DNA of 64,000 nucleotides from Conexibacter sp. CPCC 205762 (GCF_030646155.1 NZ_JAUTDN010000017.1:1-64000), one strand, 5' to 3'. Counted from the first letter of the stretch, positions 17,448 to 26,238 are shown. Translations and numbers: made by a program. Notes: generated by a model from the sequence alone, not told the origin.

Positions 17448-19837
17448 TCGAGATCGGCACGCCCGGACAGGCTCGCGAGATCGAGGTCCCGACCCAGAGG
17501 TCGCTGTCCGGGACGCTGCCGGTGCTGCCGCTGCGCGACAGCGTCACCTTCCCGGAGACGCTCGTCCCGCTGGCGGTCGGTCAGGACCGCAGCGTCGCGC
17601 TCGTCAACGACGTGCTCGGCGGCGACCGCATGATCGCGCTCGTCGCCTCGCGCAAGCCGGAGCTGGAGACGCCCGGCCCGGAGGACCTCTACGACGTCGG
17701 CGTCGCCGGCGTCGTCGCGCGGATGCTGAAGGTCCCCGACGGGACGCTGCGGATCCTCGTGCAGGCGACCCAGCGGATCCGCGTCACCGGCTGGGAGCGG
17801 ACCGAGCCCTACCTCGTCGCCGACATCGCCGAGGCGCCCGACGAGAACGGCCAGGAGACGCCCGAGCTGATCGCGCTGATGCGCAACGTGCAGGCGACCT
17901 TCTCGAACATCGTCGAGGAGGTCCCGTATCTGCCGGAGGAGCTGCACGTCGCGATCGCCAACCTCGACGACCCGGGCGCGCTCAGCCACCTGATCGCGAG
18001 CGCGCTCAGGATCAGAACCGAGGAGAAGCAGGGGCTGCTGGAGGAGCGCGACGTCGCGCGCCGGCTGCGGCGCCTGTCGGAGATCCTCGCGCGCGAGCTG
18101 GAGGTCGTCGCGCTCGGCTCCAAGATCCAGTCGCAGGTCCAGTCCGAGCTCGACAAGACGCAGCGCGAGTACTTCCTGCGCCAGCAGCTGAAGGCGATCC
18201 AGGAGGAGCTCGGCGAGGGCGACGAGATGGCGGCCGAGGCGGAGGAGCTGCGCGAGCAGCTCGACGCGCTGGAGCTGCCCGAGGAGGTCCGCAAGCAGGT
18301 CGACCGCGAGCTGGCGCGGCTGGAGCGGATCCCGCCCGCCTCCGCCGAGCACGGCGTCATCCGCGGCTACCTCGAATGGATCGCCTCGCTGCCGTGGAGC
18401 GAGCGGACCGAGGACAACCTCGACCTCAGACACGCGCGCGCCGTGCTCGACGAGGACCACTACGACATCGAGCAGGTGAAGGAGCGGATCCTCGAGTTCC
18501 TCGCCGTGCGCAAGCTGAAGCCGGACGCGCGCGGCTCGATCCTCTGCCTCGTCGGGCCGCCCGGCGTCGGCAAGACCTCGCTCGGCAGATCGATCGCACG
18601 TGCGCTCGGGCGCAGATTCGAGCGCATCTCGGTCGGCGGCATGCGCGACGAGTCGGAGGTCCGCGGCCACCGCCGCACCTACATCGGCGCGATGCCGGGC
18701 GTGATCGTCCGCGCGCTGCGCGACGCCGAGTCGAAGAACCCGCTGTTCATGATCGACGAGATCGACAAGATGGGCTCCGACTTCCGCGGCGACCCGGCCA
18801 GCGCGATGCTGGAGGTGCTCGACCCCGAGCAGAACGAGACCTTCCGCGACCACTACCTCGACCTGCCGTTCGACCTCTCCGACGTGATGTTCGTGACGAC
18901 GGCGAACACGCTCGACACGATCCCCGGCCCGCTGCGCGACCGGATGGAGACGATCCAGCTCGCCGGCTACACCGAGGAGGAGAAGCTGGAGATCGCGCGC
19001 CGCTACCTGGTGCCGCGCCAGATCGACCGCAACGGCCTGCGCAGAGCGCAGATCGCCTTCAGCGACTCCGCCCTGCGGGCGATCATCGGCGACTACACGC
19101 GCGAGGCCGGCGTGCGCGGGCTCGACCGCGAGATCGGCACCGTCTGCCGCAAGATCGCGCGCCAGGTGGCCGAGGGCAGAGTGACGAGAAAGGTGACCGT
19201 CTCGGGCCCGCGCGTGCGCGAGCTGCTGGGCAAGCGGCGCGTCTTCCGCGAGACCCGCCGCCGCACCTCCGAGCCGGGCGTCTCGACCGGGCTGGCGTGG
19301 ACGCCGGTCGGCGGCGACGTGCTGTTCGTCGAGGCGACGGCGATGCCCGGCAGCGGCAAGCTGACGATCACCGGCCAGCTCGGAGAGGTGATGCGCGAGT
19401 CGGCGCAGGCGGCGCTGTCATGGGTTCGCAGCCATCCGCCGGAGGGGATCGGCGACGACTGGTTCGCCGAGCACGACCTGCACGTGCATGTGCCGGCCGG
19501 CGCGATCCCGAAGGACGGCCCCAGCGCCGGCATCACGATCGCGACCGCGCTGACGTCGCTGCTGACGCGCCGCTCGGTCCGCGCCGAGGTGGCGATGACC
19601 GGCGAGATCACGCTGACCGGCCAGGTGCTGCCGATCGGCGGGCTGAAGGAGAAGGCGCTCGCCGCGCAGCGCAGCGGCATCAGAGTCGTGATCGCGCCCG
19701 CGCTCAACGAGCAGGACGTCGACGACATCCCCGAGCACCTCCGCAAGGACCTCGACTTCCACTTCGTCTCCCGCATCGAGCAGGTGCTCGAGCTGGCGCT
19801 CGCCGCCAGGAGAACGGGGCGGCGTCGACCCGCTTGA
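17444..19837 (+). CDS. lon: ATP-dependent protease Lon
   Basis: A 797-residue LonA. Order: N-terminal substrate-binding domain ([19 protein letters not shown]), coiled-coil region about 225-300, AAA+ domain with Walker A GPPGVGKT (371-378), and a C-terminal serine-lysine protease domain with S694 in PKDGPSAG and K735 in GGLKEK. It degrades misfolded and regulatory proteins. ATGA overlap with hsp20 makes a two-gene protein-quality operon. No CIRCE or HAIR element was seen upstream of hsp20. Confidence 0.98.
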   Translation: MIEIGTPGQAREIEVPTQRSLSGTLPVLPLRDSVTFPETLVPLAVGQDRSVALVNDVLGGDRMIALVASRKPELETPGPEDLYDVGVAGVVARMLKVPDGTLRILVQATQRIRVTGWERTEPYLVADIAEAPDENGQETPELIALMRNVQATFSNIVEEVPYLPEELHVAIANLDDPGALSHLIASALRIRTEEKQGLLEERDVARRLRRLSEILARELEVVALGSKIQSQVQSELDKTQREYFLRQQLKAIQEELGEGDEMAAEAEELREQLDALELPEEVRKQVDRELARLERIPPASAEHGVIRGYLEWIASLPWSERTEDNLDLRHARAVLDEDHYDIEQVKERILEFLAVRKLKPDARGSILCLVGPPGVGKTSLGRSIARALGRRFERISVGGMRDESEVRGHRRTYIGAMPGVIVRALRDAESKNPLFMIDEIDKMGSDFRGDPASAMLEVLDPEQNETFRDHYLDLPFDLSDVMFVTTANTLDTIPGPLRDRMETIQLAGYTEEEKLEIARRYLVPRQIDRNGLRRAQIAFSDSALRAIIGDYTREAGVRGLDREIGTVCRKIARQVAEGRVTRKVTVSGPRVRELLGKRRVFRETRRRTSEPGVSTGLAWTPVGGDVLFVEATAMPGSGKLTITGQLGEVMRESAQAALSWVRSHPPEGIGDDWFAEHDLHVHVPAGAIPKDGPSAGITIATALTSLLTRRSVRAEVAMTGEITLTGQVLPIGGLKEKALAAQRSGIRVVIAPALNEQDVDDIPEHLRKDLDFHFVSRIEQVLELALAARRTGRRRPA

Positions 19838-19887
19838 CAGGGGGTATGGTGAAGGCCACCGAGGTAATCGACAAGGAGCACCACGAC

Positions 19888-20337
19888 ATGGCGGCACGCA
19901 CGAAGAAGGCGAAGAAGGCGGCGAGCTCGGCGGCCGCGACGACGAGTCCGTGGGTCCAGCGTCTGGTCGAGGACGACGAGCTGCGCGACAACTTCCGCGT
20001 CGCGTTCGAGGCTGCCAAGGACGCCTACGACCGCGTCTCCGACGGCAAGGGCCCGAAGGCGCTCGTCGAGGACAAGAAGGTCCAGAAGGACCTCAACAAG
20101 GCCGCGGGCGCGCTCAAGGACGCGGGCGCCGCGCTGAAGGACGGCCCGAAGAAGAAGCCGAAGAAGCGCCATCCGTTCCGCAAGCTGCTGATCGCGTTCG
20201 TGCTCGCGGGCGCCGCGCTGGCGATCAGCGAGGACCTCCGCACGAAGGTGCTCGACGCGCTCTTCGGCAAGGAGGAGGAGTTCGAGTACACCTCCACCAC
20301 GACGCCGCCCGCGCCGCCGGCGCCACCGGCGGCGTAG
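19888..20337 (+). CDS. Small single-pass membrane protein, unknown
   Basis: A 149-residue protein. Lys/Ala-rich start (MAARTKKAKKAASSAAA), a soluble helical region about residues 22-85, a KKKPKKRHP basic patch, one membrane segment (LLIAFVLAGAALAIS), then an acidic and Pro/Ala-rich tail. The ATG at 19888 has AAGGAG 9 nt upstream; an in-frame ATG at 19846 lacks one. Topology suggests N-terminus inside. It follows lon by 50 bp and ends at a strong hairpin. Function unknown. Confidence 0.75.
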   Translation: MAARTKKAKKAASSAAATTSPWVQRLVEDDELRDNFRVAFEAAKDAYDRVSDGKGPKALVEDKKVQKDLNKAAGALKDAGAALKDGPKKKPKKRHPFRKLLIAFVLAGAALAISEDLRTKVLDALFGKEEEFEYTSTTTPPAPPAPPAA

Positions 20338-20363
20338 GCTCGTCACCACAGCAGCAGTCGTTC

Positions 20364-20388
20364 AGAGGGCGCCCACAGGGCGCCCTCT
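20364..20388 (+). terminator. Perfect 11-bp hairpin terminator
   Basis: AGAGGGCGCCC (20364-20374), loop ACA, GGGCGCCCTCT (20378-20388). It lies 26 bp past the stop of the membrane protein gene. No T-tract follows, as is common in GC-rich actinobacteria. Confidence 0.7.
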
Positions 20389-20438
20389 CTCGTGCCAGTG
20401 CGGGGCACCCTGGCCGCCGAGCCAGCTACGATCGGACG

Positions 20439-21065
20439 ATGGCAGCAACCGATGCGGTCGCCGCGGAGCAAGTCCGCACGCTCGAGAGCGACAAGGCGAG
20501 AAGGATCGTCGACGCGATGCGCGTCAGCGTCGCGGCGCGCGGCGCGGCCGGCTCGACGTTCGACCACGTCGCGCGTGAGGCCGGCGTCTCACGCGGCCTG
20601 CTGCACTACTACTTCGGCACGAAGGAGCGGCTGCTGGTCGAGGTCGTGCGGCGCGACTGCGACATCCGCATCGAGAGCCTCGCCGCCCAGCTGCAGGACG
20701 CCCACACCGCCGACGACTTCATCGGCGGCCTCGTGCGCGGCCTCTCCGAGCTGGTCGAAGGCGACTCCGATCTCGTCACGCTGATGTTCGAGCTGTTCAC
20801 GCTCTCGCGCCGCAACGACGAGATCGCCGAGGCGCTCGCCGACCTCTGCCTGAAGATGCGCGGCCACCTCGCCGCCTCGCTGGCGGAGAAGCGCGACGAG
20901 GGCGTGCTGCGGCTCGGCGCCGAGCCGGACGCCGTCGCCGGCGTGCTGCTGGCGCTCGCCGACGGGCTCGCGCTGCGCTTCCTGACGGAGCCGAAGCTCG
21001 ACCCGCGCCCGACCGTCGGCGCCGCGGTCGCGGCCGCGCGCACGCTGATCGCCGACCCGGCGTAG
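20439..21065 (+). CDS. TetR-family transcriptional regulator
   Basis: A 208-residue TetR regulator. N-terminal helix-turn-helix: STFDHVAREAGVSRGLLHYYFGTKERLLVEV. The C-terminal ligand domain ends GVLLALADGLALRFL, as in many lipid or fatty-acid-responsive members. ATG at 20439 with a TACGAT box 6 nt upstream (leaderless pattern). It is followed directly by the DUF2993 gene. A 27-bp inverted repeat at 23000-23026, upstream of the R2-like/SCP2 gene, is a possible target, but this link is inference. Confidence 0.9.
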   Translation: MAATDAVAAEQVRTLESDKARRIVDAMRVSVAARGAAGSTFDHVAREAGVSRGLLHYYFGTKERLLVEVVRRDCDIRIESLAAQLQDAHTADDFIGGLVRGLSELVEGDSDLVTLMFELFTLSRRNDEIAEALADLCLKMRGHLAASLAEKRDEGVLRLGAEPDAVAGVLLALADGLALRFLTEPKLDPRPTVGAAVAAARTLIADPA

Positions 21066-21104
21066 CGTGAAGGGCTCGCGCTGCGGCGCGTCGCGCTCAT
21101 CGGA

Positions 21105-21728
21105 GTGGCGGTCGCGCTCCTGCTGCTGCTCGTCGCCCAGCTCGCGCTGCCGCGGCTGGCGGAGGACGAGGTGAGGCGCCGGCTCGGCGGCGACGAGGTG
21201 ACGCACGTCGAGGTCGGCGCGCTGCCCGCGATCGAGCTGCTGTGGCAGCACGCCGACCGCGTCTCCGCGCGCGTGCGCAGCTTCGACGCCGACGGCGCCT
21301 CGATAGCCGACGACCTCGCGCAGACGCGCAAGGTCGACACGCTCGACGTGTGGATCGAGCGCGTCCAGGCGACGCCCGAGGTCGAGCTGCACGACGTGCG
21401 CGTCGAGAAGCGCGACGGGCGCCTGAGCGGCAGCGCGACCGTCGACCCGGACCAGGTCGCGGCCGCCCTGCCGGCCGGGATCGAGGGCCGGCTGCTGCCC
21501 AGCGACGACGGCGCGGTGCGGGTCGCGGCGCGCATCGGCGGCGCGAACGTGACGTTGCAGGTGGCGGCCCGCGACGGCCGCGTGGTGGCGCGGCCGGAGG
21601 GGCTGCTGGGGCTGATCAGCTCCTACACGCTGTTCGGCGACCCGCGCATCGACGTCGAGCGGATCGCCGCGTATCCGCAGCCGGACGGGCGCGTCGAGCT
21701 GCGCGCCAGCGCGCGCGTCGTCAGCTGA
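21105..21728 (+). CDS. DUF2993 (LmeA-like) exported protein
   Basis: A 207-residue protein from GTG 21105; a CTG at 21081 would give MRRVALIGVAVALLLLLVAQ, with GAAGGG upstream, and is a plausible real start because TAG in frame at 21063 blocks anything longer. A hydrophobic N-terminal segment (signal peptide or anchor) is followed by the DUF2993 domain: LPRLAEDEVRRRLG, repeated short beta strands, and a Gly-rich core. LmeA of mycobacteria binds phosphoinositide and supports mannan elongation. The role here is unknown. It starts only 39 bp after tetR. Confidence 0.75.
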   Translation: MAVALLLLLVAQLALPRLAEDEVRRRLGGDEVTHVEVGALPAIELLWQHADRVSARVRSFDADGASIADDLAQTRKVDTLDVWIERVQATPEVELHDVRVEKRDGRLSGSATVDPDQVAAALPAGIEGRLLPSDDGAVRVAARIGGANVTLQVAARDGRVVARPEGLLGLISSYTLFGDPRIDVERIAAYPQPDGRVELRASARVVS

Positions 21729-22983
21729 GCAGCTTCGGCATCCGCGCCAGCAGCCGCAGCGAGCCGCGCGGGCGCAGTCTGCCGCGCAGCATCGCGACGC
21801 GCGGGTCGACGCGGCCGGCGGCGACGTCGACCCAGTCCTCGACCGTGCAGTGGAAGGTCAGGTCGGCGCCGCCGTCGACGGCGCCCGGCAGCGCGCGTGT
21901 GCGGCCGTTGTCGATCCGCAGGTGCCACGGCTCGGCGTCGCGGAACTGCCACTCCAGCGTCACCGGCCGCGCCGGCGCGTGGCGGTGGTCGACGAGCCCC
22001 TCGACGCCGTCGAACAGCAGTCTCAGCGTCTCGCGGTCGGTCGCCGGCTTGCGCAGCTTCTCGCCGAGGTAGCCCGCTCTCAGCAGCGCGATCCCGTACG
22101 CGGCCCGCTCGCGCGGCGTCTGGCCGCTCGGCAGCGGCAGCCGCATTTGCTCCAGCGGCATCCCGGCGGCGCGCAGCTTGCTGTCGAGCGAGCCGATCCC
22201 CAGCTCGTAGATGTCGAGCAGCTCGAAGCCGAATGCGCCCACGTAGCGCTCGTCCCAGCCCGGCGGCACGAACACCGCCAGCGCCCACGGCAGCACCTCG
22301 CGCAGCAGCTCCTCGACCGCCTCTCTGCAGTCGGGGTCCTCGCGGTTGAGGTCGTACAGCAGCCGCACGCCGAAGCCGATGTGGCGCTGCTCGTCGAGCT
22401 CGACGTTGCGCATCCCGCCGTAGAAGCCCGGCAGCATGTCGCGCTGCTCGAGATAGCCGGTGATGAAGTGCTGGCCGGACTGCGCCAGCGTCGCCTCGAC
22501 GATCAGGTGGTAGAGCGCGATCGCGGCGGCCAGCCGCGGCTTCGATCTGTCCCGCCGCAGCTCGTCGGCCATCTGGTCGAGCCGCTCGAAGACCTTGCGG
22601 AAGCCCCACGTCAGCTGCGGCTGGATCGCCGCCAGGCCGCCGGCCATCGTGCCGTCGCCGACGCCCGCGACCTCGTGCATGAAGCGCTTGAAGAAGACGG
22701 CGTGGCGCGCCTCGTCGACCTGCTGCGTCGTCAGGAAGTACTTCTGCTCGGGCAGCGGCGCGGCGTCGATGTACGGCGTCAGCGTGTCTGCGACGGCGTC
22801 CTCGCCGTGGAAGAAGAGCGAGTAGTTGAACAGCGCCGCTCTGCGCTCGAACGCGCCGAAACGCGTCTGCCACTGCTCGCGGTCGGCGCTGAAGTCGATC
22901 TCGGTCGCGCTCCAGTTGCCGCGTTCCCAGCGGGCGTAGAGGTCCGTGTAGCTGATCTGCTCTGTCGCGCTGACGACGGCCAT
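21721..22983 (-). CDS. R2-like di-iron oxidase fused to SCP2 domain
   Basis: A 420-residue protein. Residues 1 to about 320 match the ribonucleotide-reductase R2-like family: first-ligand region FHGEDAVAD, VDEARH (E-x-x-H), LIVEATLAQSG and the second E-x-x-H in ELDEQRH. The last about 90 residues (TLEWQFRDAEPWHLRIDNGRT to GRVDPRVAMLRGRLRPRG) look like an SCP2 sterol-carrier lipid-binding domain. So an oxidase-like di-iron site is joined to a lipid carrier; substrate oxidation of a bound lipid is inference. AGGAGG (complement of 22993-22998) supports the ATG at 22983. It lies downstream of glyS, and a perfect inverted repeat abuts its ribosome site. Confidence 0.8.
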   Translation of the reverse strand: MAVVSATEQISYTDLYARWERGNWSATEIDFSADREQWQTRFGAFERRAALFNYSLFFHGEDAVADTLTPYIDAAPLPEQKYFLTTQQVDEARHAVFFKRFMHEVAGVGDGTMAGGLAAIQPQLTWGFRKVFERLDQMADELRRDRSKPRLAAAIALYHLIVEATLAQSGQHFITGYLEQRDMLPGFYGGMRNVELDEQRHIGFGVRLLYDLNREDPDCREAVEELLREVLPWALAVFVPPGWDERYVGAFGFELLDIYELGIGSLDSKLRAAGMPLEQMRLPLPSGQTPRERAAYGIALLRAGYLGEKLRKPATDRETLRLLFDGVEGLVDHRHAPARPVTLEWQFRDAEPWHLRIDNGRTRALPGAVDGGADLTFHCTVEDWVDVAAGRVDPRVAMLRGRLRPRGSLRLLARMPKLLS

Positions 22984-22999
22984 CTCGCTCTCCCTCCTA

Positions 23000-23026
23000 C
23001 GGTTGCACCACCGGCTGGTGCAACCG
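23000..23026. promoter_or_regulatory. Perfect 27-bp inverted repeat upstream of R2-like/SCP2 gene
   Basis: CGGTTGCACCA (23000-23010), spacer CCGGC, TGGTGCAACCG (23016-23026). It lies between the glyS stop and the R2-like gene, one base from that gene's AGGAGG. It could be a TetR-type operator or an RNA hairpin affecting translation. Confidence 0.65.
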
Positions 23027-23042
23027 TAGCTGAGGCGAGCGG

Positions 23043-24413
23043 CTAGGAGGCGAGCTTCGGCGAGGTCCAGGACGCCTTGAGGCGGCGCTCCAGCTCCGGC
23101 GCCAGCTCGTCGATCGCGATCCGGACCTGCTCCAGCGAGTCGCGGTCGCGCAGCGTGACGGTGCGGTCCTCGAGCGTCTGGTGGTCGACCGTCACGCCCC
23201 ACGGCGTGCCGATCTCGTCCTGGCGGCGGTAGCGCTTGCCGATCGAGCCGCCCTCGTCGTACTCGGCCTGCATGCGCGGGCGCAGGTCGTCGAAGATCTC
23301 TCTCGCGACCTCGGGGTGGCCGGCCTTCTTCAGCAGCGGCATCACCGCGACCTTGACCGGCGCCAGCTTCGGGTGCAGGCGCAGGACGGTGCGGACGTCG
23401 CCCTCGACCTCCTCCTCGTCGTAGGAGTCGACGAGGAAGGCGAGCGTCGCGCGGTCGGCGCCGGCGGCCGGCTCGATCACGTGCGGCGTGTAGCGCTCGC
23501 CGGTGCCCGGGTCCATGTACTCCAGCTTCTCGCCGGAGGCGTTTCTGTGCGCGGTCAGGTCGTAGCTGCCGCGGTTCGCTATGCCCTCCAGCTCCGACCA
23601 GCCGATCGGGAAGAGGTACTCGACGTCGCTGGTGCCGCTGGAGTAGTGCGACAGCTCGTCCTGCTCGTGCGGGCGCAGGCGCAGGTGGTCGGGGCGCAGG
23701 CCGAGGTCGGTGTACCAGCGCTCGCGGGCGGAGAGCCAGTGCGCGAACCACTTGTCGGCCTCGTCCGGCGGCGTGAAGAACTCCATCTCCATCTGCTCGA
23801 ACTCGCGCGTGCGGAAGATGAAGTTGCCGGGCGTGATCTCGTTGCGGAACGACTTGCCGATCTGCGCGATGCCGAACGGCGGCTTTCTGCGCGCGAACTG
23901 GAGCACGTTCTTGAAGTTGATGAAGATGCCCTGCGCCGTCTCGGGCCGCAGGTAGACGGTCGCGCCCTCGTCTCTGACGGGGCCGACGGTCGTCTCGAAC
24001 ATCAGGTTGAAGGCGCGCGGCTCGGTCAGGTCGCCGCCGCAGGTGGGGCATCTGACGAGCGCGGGATCCTCGCCGTTCTCGACGGCGGCCTCCTGCAGAT
24101 GATCCAGGCGCCAGCGTCTCTTGCAGTCGCCGAGGCACTGCACGAGCGGGTCGCTGAAGCCGGCGAGGTGGCCCGAGGCCTCCCACACGCGTGGGCTCTG
24201 GATGATCGCCGAGTCGATCGCGACGACGTCGTCGCGATCCTGCAGCATCGCCCGCCACCACTCGTTCTTGACGTTCGTCTTGAGCAGAACGCCGTAGTGC
24301 CCGTAGTCGTAGGTCGAGCCGACCCCTCCGTAGATCTCGGAGGAGGGGAAGATGAAGCCACGTCGCTTGCAGAGCGCGACGATCTTGTCCATGGTCACGA
24401 TGTCGGTCGTCAT
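23043..24413 (-). CDS. glyS: Glycyl-tRNA synthetase (single-chain, class II)
   Basis: A 456-residue alpha2-type glycyl-tRNA synthetase (not the alpha/beta tetramer type). It starts MTTDIVTMDKIVALCKRRGFIFPSSEIYGG, typical of the family. Class II motif 2 is FRNEITPGNFIFRTREFEQMEMEFF and motif 3 lies in the anticodon-proximal half; the C-terminal anticodon domain begins near LAPVKVAVMPLL. Cysteines in DCKRRWRLDH and RCPTCGG suggest a zinc site. Plus-strand fmdB starts about 100 bp away, with a CIRCE-like element in between. Confidence 0.97.
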   Translation of the reverse strand: MTTDIVTMDKIVALCKRRGFIFPSSEIYGGVGSTYDYGHYGVLLKTNVKNEWWRAMLQDRDDVVAIDSAIIQSPRVWEASGHLAGFSDPLVQCLGDCKRRWRLDHLQEAAVENGEDPALVRCPTCGGDLTEPRAFNLMFETTVGPVRDEGATVYLRPETAQGIFINFKNVLQFARRKPPFGIAQIGKSFRNEITPGNFIFRTREFEQMEMEFFTPPDEADKWFAHWLSARERWYTDLGLRPDHLRLRPHEQDELSHYSSGTSDVEYLFPIGWSELEGIANRGSYDLTAHRNASGEKLEYMDPGTGERYTPHVIEPAAGADRATLAFLVDSYDEEEVEGDVRTVLRLHPKLAPVKVAVMPLLKKAGHPEVAREIFDDLRPRMQAEYDEGGSIGKRYRRQDEIGTPWGVTVDHQTLEDRTVTLRDRDSLEQVRIAIDELAPELERRLKASWTSPKLAS

Positions 24414-24465
24414 CCGGCGAGGGATGCTAGCTAGGCGCGCCAGGTCGGTGCACGGACATCCGTTC

Positions 24466-24492
24466 TTGGCACTCTCGGCGAGAGAGTGCCAA
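24466..24492. promoter_or_regulatory. CIRCE-like element (HrcA operator)
   Basis: TTGGCACTC (24466-24474), nine-base spacer, GAGTGCCAA (24484-24492). The consensus for HrcA sites is TTAGCACTC-N9-GAGTGCTAA; here only the third position of each arm differs, and it changes symmetrically. The hairpin extends to 24465-24476 and 24482-24493. It sits immediately upstream of the TACTCT box of fmdB. Confidence 0.75.
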
Positions 24493-24516
24493 GGCGTCTG
24501 CGATACTCTCCCGACG

Positions 24517-24897
24517 ATGCCGATCTACGAGTACCGCTGCGAGAACGGGCACACCTTCGACGCCATTCAGAGAATGGCCGACGATGCGCTCACGGAGTGC
24601 GAGGTCTGCGGCGCCCCGTGCCAGCGCGTCCTCCACGCCCCGGCCGTCCACTTCAAGGGCTCGGGCTTCTACAACACCGACTACGGTACGAAGAAGCGCG
24701 CCCGCGAGCTGAAGAGCGCGGGCGAGGGCAAGAGCGGATCGAACGGCGGCGATGGCACCAGCTCCGGCAGCTCCACCAGCACCAGCACCAGCTCCAGCGA
24801 CTCCACGTCGGGCGACAGCAGATCGACGAGCAGCACCAGCAGCTCGTCCTCCTCGTCGAGCAGTGGCGACTCGGCTCCCAAGAGCGCCGCGTCGTAG
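24517..24897 (+). CDS. FmdB-family zinc-ribbon protein
   Basis: A 126-residue protein starting MPIYEYRCENGHTFDAIQRMAD, the FmdB/CxxC zinc-ribbon opening, with the second metal pair in CEVCGAPC. VHFKGSGFYNTDYG is a conserved block after it. The C-terminal half is a Ser/Thr-rich disordered tail with long Ser runs. The ATG at 24517 has a TACTCT box 7 nt before it (leaderless pattern). A CIRCE-like repeat directly upstream suggests heat control by HrcA. The function of this family is poorly known. Confidence 0.88.
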   Translation: MPIYEYRCENGHTFDAIQRMADDALTECEVCGAPCQRVLHAPAVHFKGSGFYNTDYGTKKRARELKSAGEGKSGSNGGDGTSSGSSTSTSTSSSDSTSGDSRSTSSTSSSSSSSSSGDSAPKSAAS

Positions 24898-25270
24898 CGT
24901 CGCGGTCGCGTTCGCGACCGCGCTGGCGCTGCTGCTGACCTGCGCCCCGGCGGCCTTCGCCGACGACGACGCGCGCTTCGACGGCCAGGTCACCGACGCG
25001 CTGCGCACGCCGGCGCACAAGCTCGCGGCCGATTCGACCGGCCGCGCGCTCGCCGACCTCGTCTTCGTCGACGACGACGCCGCCGGCACGAGCTACCGCA
25101 CCTGCGTCAGGCGGCTCGGCAAGGGCGCGCTCAGGAGCTGCTTCGCGACGACCAGCGGTCCCGCCGGCAGCCCGACGATCACGCCGCTGCGCTTCCGCAA
25201 GGGCAAGTGGGCGGTCAGCTGGTCGGTCGCCGGCACGGTCGTCGCGCGCTGGAAGTTCGCAGTCGTCTAG
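24863..25270 (+). CDS. Small secreted protein, unknown
   Basis: A 135-residue protein from a GTG at 24863, inside the 3' end of fmdB in another frame. This start gives a proper signal peptide: basic MATRLPRAPRR, hydrophobic VAFATALALLLTC, then APAAFADDD. The mature part is about 100 residues with two cysteines (TCVRR and RSCFAT) that may form a disulphide, and ends KWAVSWSVAGTVVARWKFAVV, a beta-like tail. No family recognised. Without the overlapping start no signal peptide could be made. Confidence 0.65.
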   Translation: MATRLPRAPRRSVAVAFATALALLLTCAPAAFADDDARFDGQVTDALRTPAHKLAADSTGRALADLVFVDDDAAGTSYRTCVRRLGKGALRSCFATTSGPAGSPTITPLRFRKGKWAVSWSVAGTVVARWKFAVV

Positions 25271-26238
25271 CGGGCGACGGCCTCGCGTGCGAGCGCGATC
25301 AGCGCCTGCGCGGCCGGGCTCGACGGGCCGCCGGCGCGCCACAGCAGCTCCATCCGCGCGCGCAGCTCGGGCGGGCCGAGCGCGAGCGCGACGAGGCCGC
25401 TGCCGGCGGCGGTCGCGACGACGCGCGGCAGGATCGCGACGCCGAGCCCGCGCCGCGCGAGCGCCACGAGCACGTTCGGGTCGCCGGCCTCGAAGGCGAT
25501 CCGCGGCCGCACGCCGGCAGCCGCGCAGCCGGCGTCGAAGGCCGCGCGCAGGCCGCTGCCGCGGGGGAGCGAGATCAGCGGCTCGCCGATGAGGTCGGCC
25601 AGCGAGATGGCGCCGGCGGGTGGGGCGGGCGTCGCGCGTGGGGCGGCGGGCGGTGGGGCGGGCGTCGCGCGCGGGGCGGCGGGCGCTGCGGCGTCGCTCG
25701 CGCGGGAGGCGAGCGGATGCTCCGGCGCGACGGCGGCGGCGAGCGGCTCCTCCAGCAGCGTCGCCGCCGCGACGCCGGCCGGCGGCGGGGCGGCGCGGCC
25801 GGCGACGACGAGGTCGAGGCGGCCGTCGAGCAGCAGCGCCAGCAGCGACTCCGAGTCGCCCTCCTCCAGCGTCGCCTCGACGGCGGGGTGGGCGGCGTTG
25901 AAGCGGCCGAGCAGGTCGCTGACGAAGCCGGCCGGCCCGCCCGGCACGAGCCCGACGGCGACGCGGCCGCGCAGCAGGCCGTCGAGCGCGTCGACCGCGT
26001 CGCGCAGCGCGGCGACCGCCGCCAGCGCCGCGCGCGCGTGCGGCAGCACCGCCTCGCCGACCGCTGTCGGCCGCACGCGGCGGCCGGAGCGGTCGAGCAG
26101 CTCGTGGCCCAGCTCGCCCTCCAGTCTGCGCACCTGCGCGCTGACGCCCGGCTGCGCGACGTGCAGCGCATCGGCGGCGGCGGTGAAGCCGCCGTGCTCG
26201 GCGACCGCGGCGAGGTAGGCGAGCTGGCGCAGTTCCAT
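25267..26238 (-). CDS. LysR-family transcriptional regulator with internal repeat
   Basis: A 323-residue LysR regulator. N-terminal winged helix: MELRQLAYLAAVAEHGGFTAAA to DALHVAQPGVSAQVRRLEGELG. The effector domain is split by an Ala/Pro-rich insert of two 11-residue repeats (AAPRATPAPPP type), encoded by a 33-bp tandem duplication. It is divergent from the SnoaL-like gene, the usual arrangement for a LysR regulator and its target. ATG at 26238 is the natural family start. The last bases overlap the stop of the convergent secreted protein gene. Confidence 0.92.
   Translation of the reverse strand: MELRQLAYLAAVAEHGGFTAAADALHVAQPGVSAQVRRLEGELGHELLDRSGRRVRPTAVGEAVLPHARAALAAVAALRDAVDALDGLLRGRVAVGLVPGGPAGFVSDLLGRFNAAHPAVEATLEEGDSESLLALLLDGRLDLVVAGRAAPPPAGVAAATLLEEPLAAAVAPEHPLASRASDAAAPAAPRATPAPPPAAPRATPAPPAGAISLADLIGEPLISLPRGSGLRAAFDAGCAAAGVRPRIAFEAGDPNVLVALARRGLGVAILPRVVATAAGSGLVALALGPPELRARMELLWRAGGPSSPAAQALIALAREAVAR
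25619..25684. repeat. 33-bp tandem duplication in the LysR gene
   Basis: Two adjacent 33-bp copies, 25619-25651 and 25652-25684, differ at one base (T versus C at the 21st position). They are in frame and add 11 residues each to the LysR effector domain. Confidence 0.85.
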
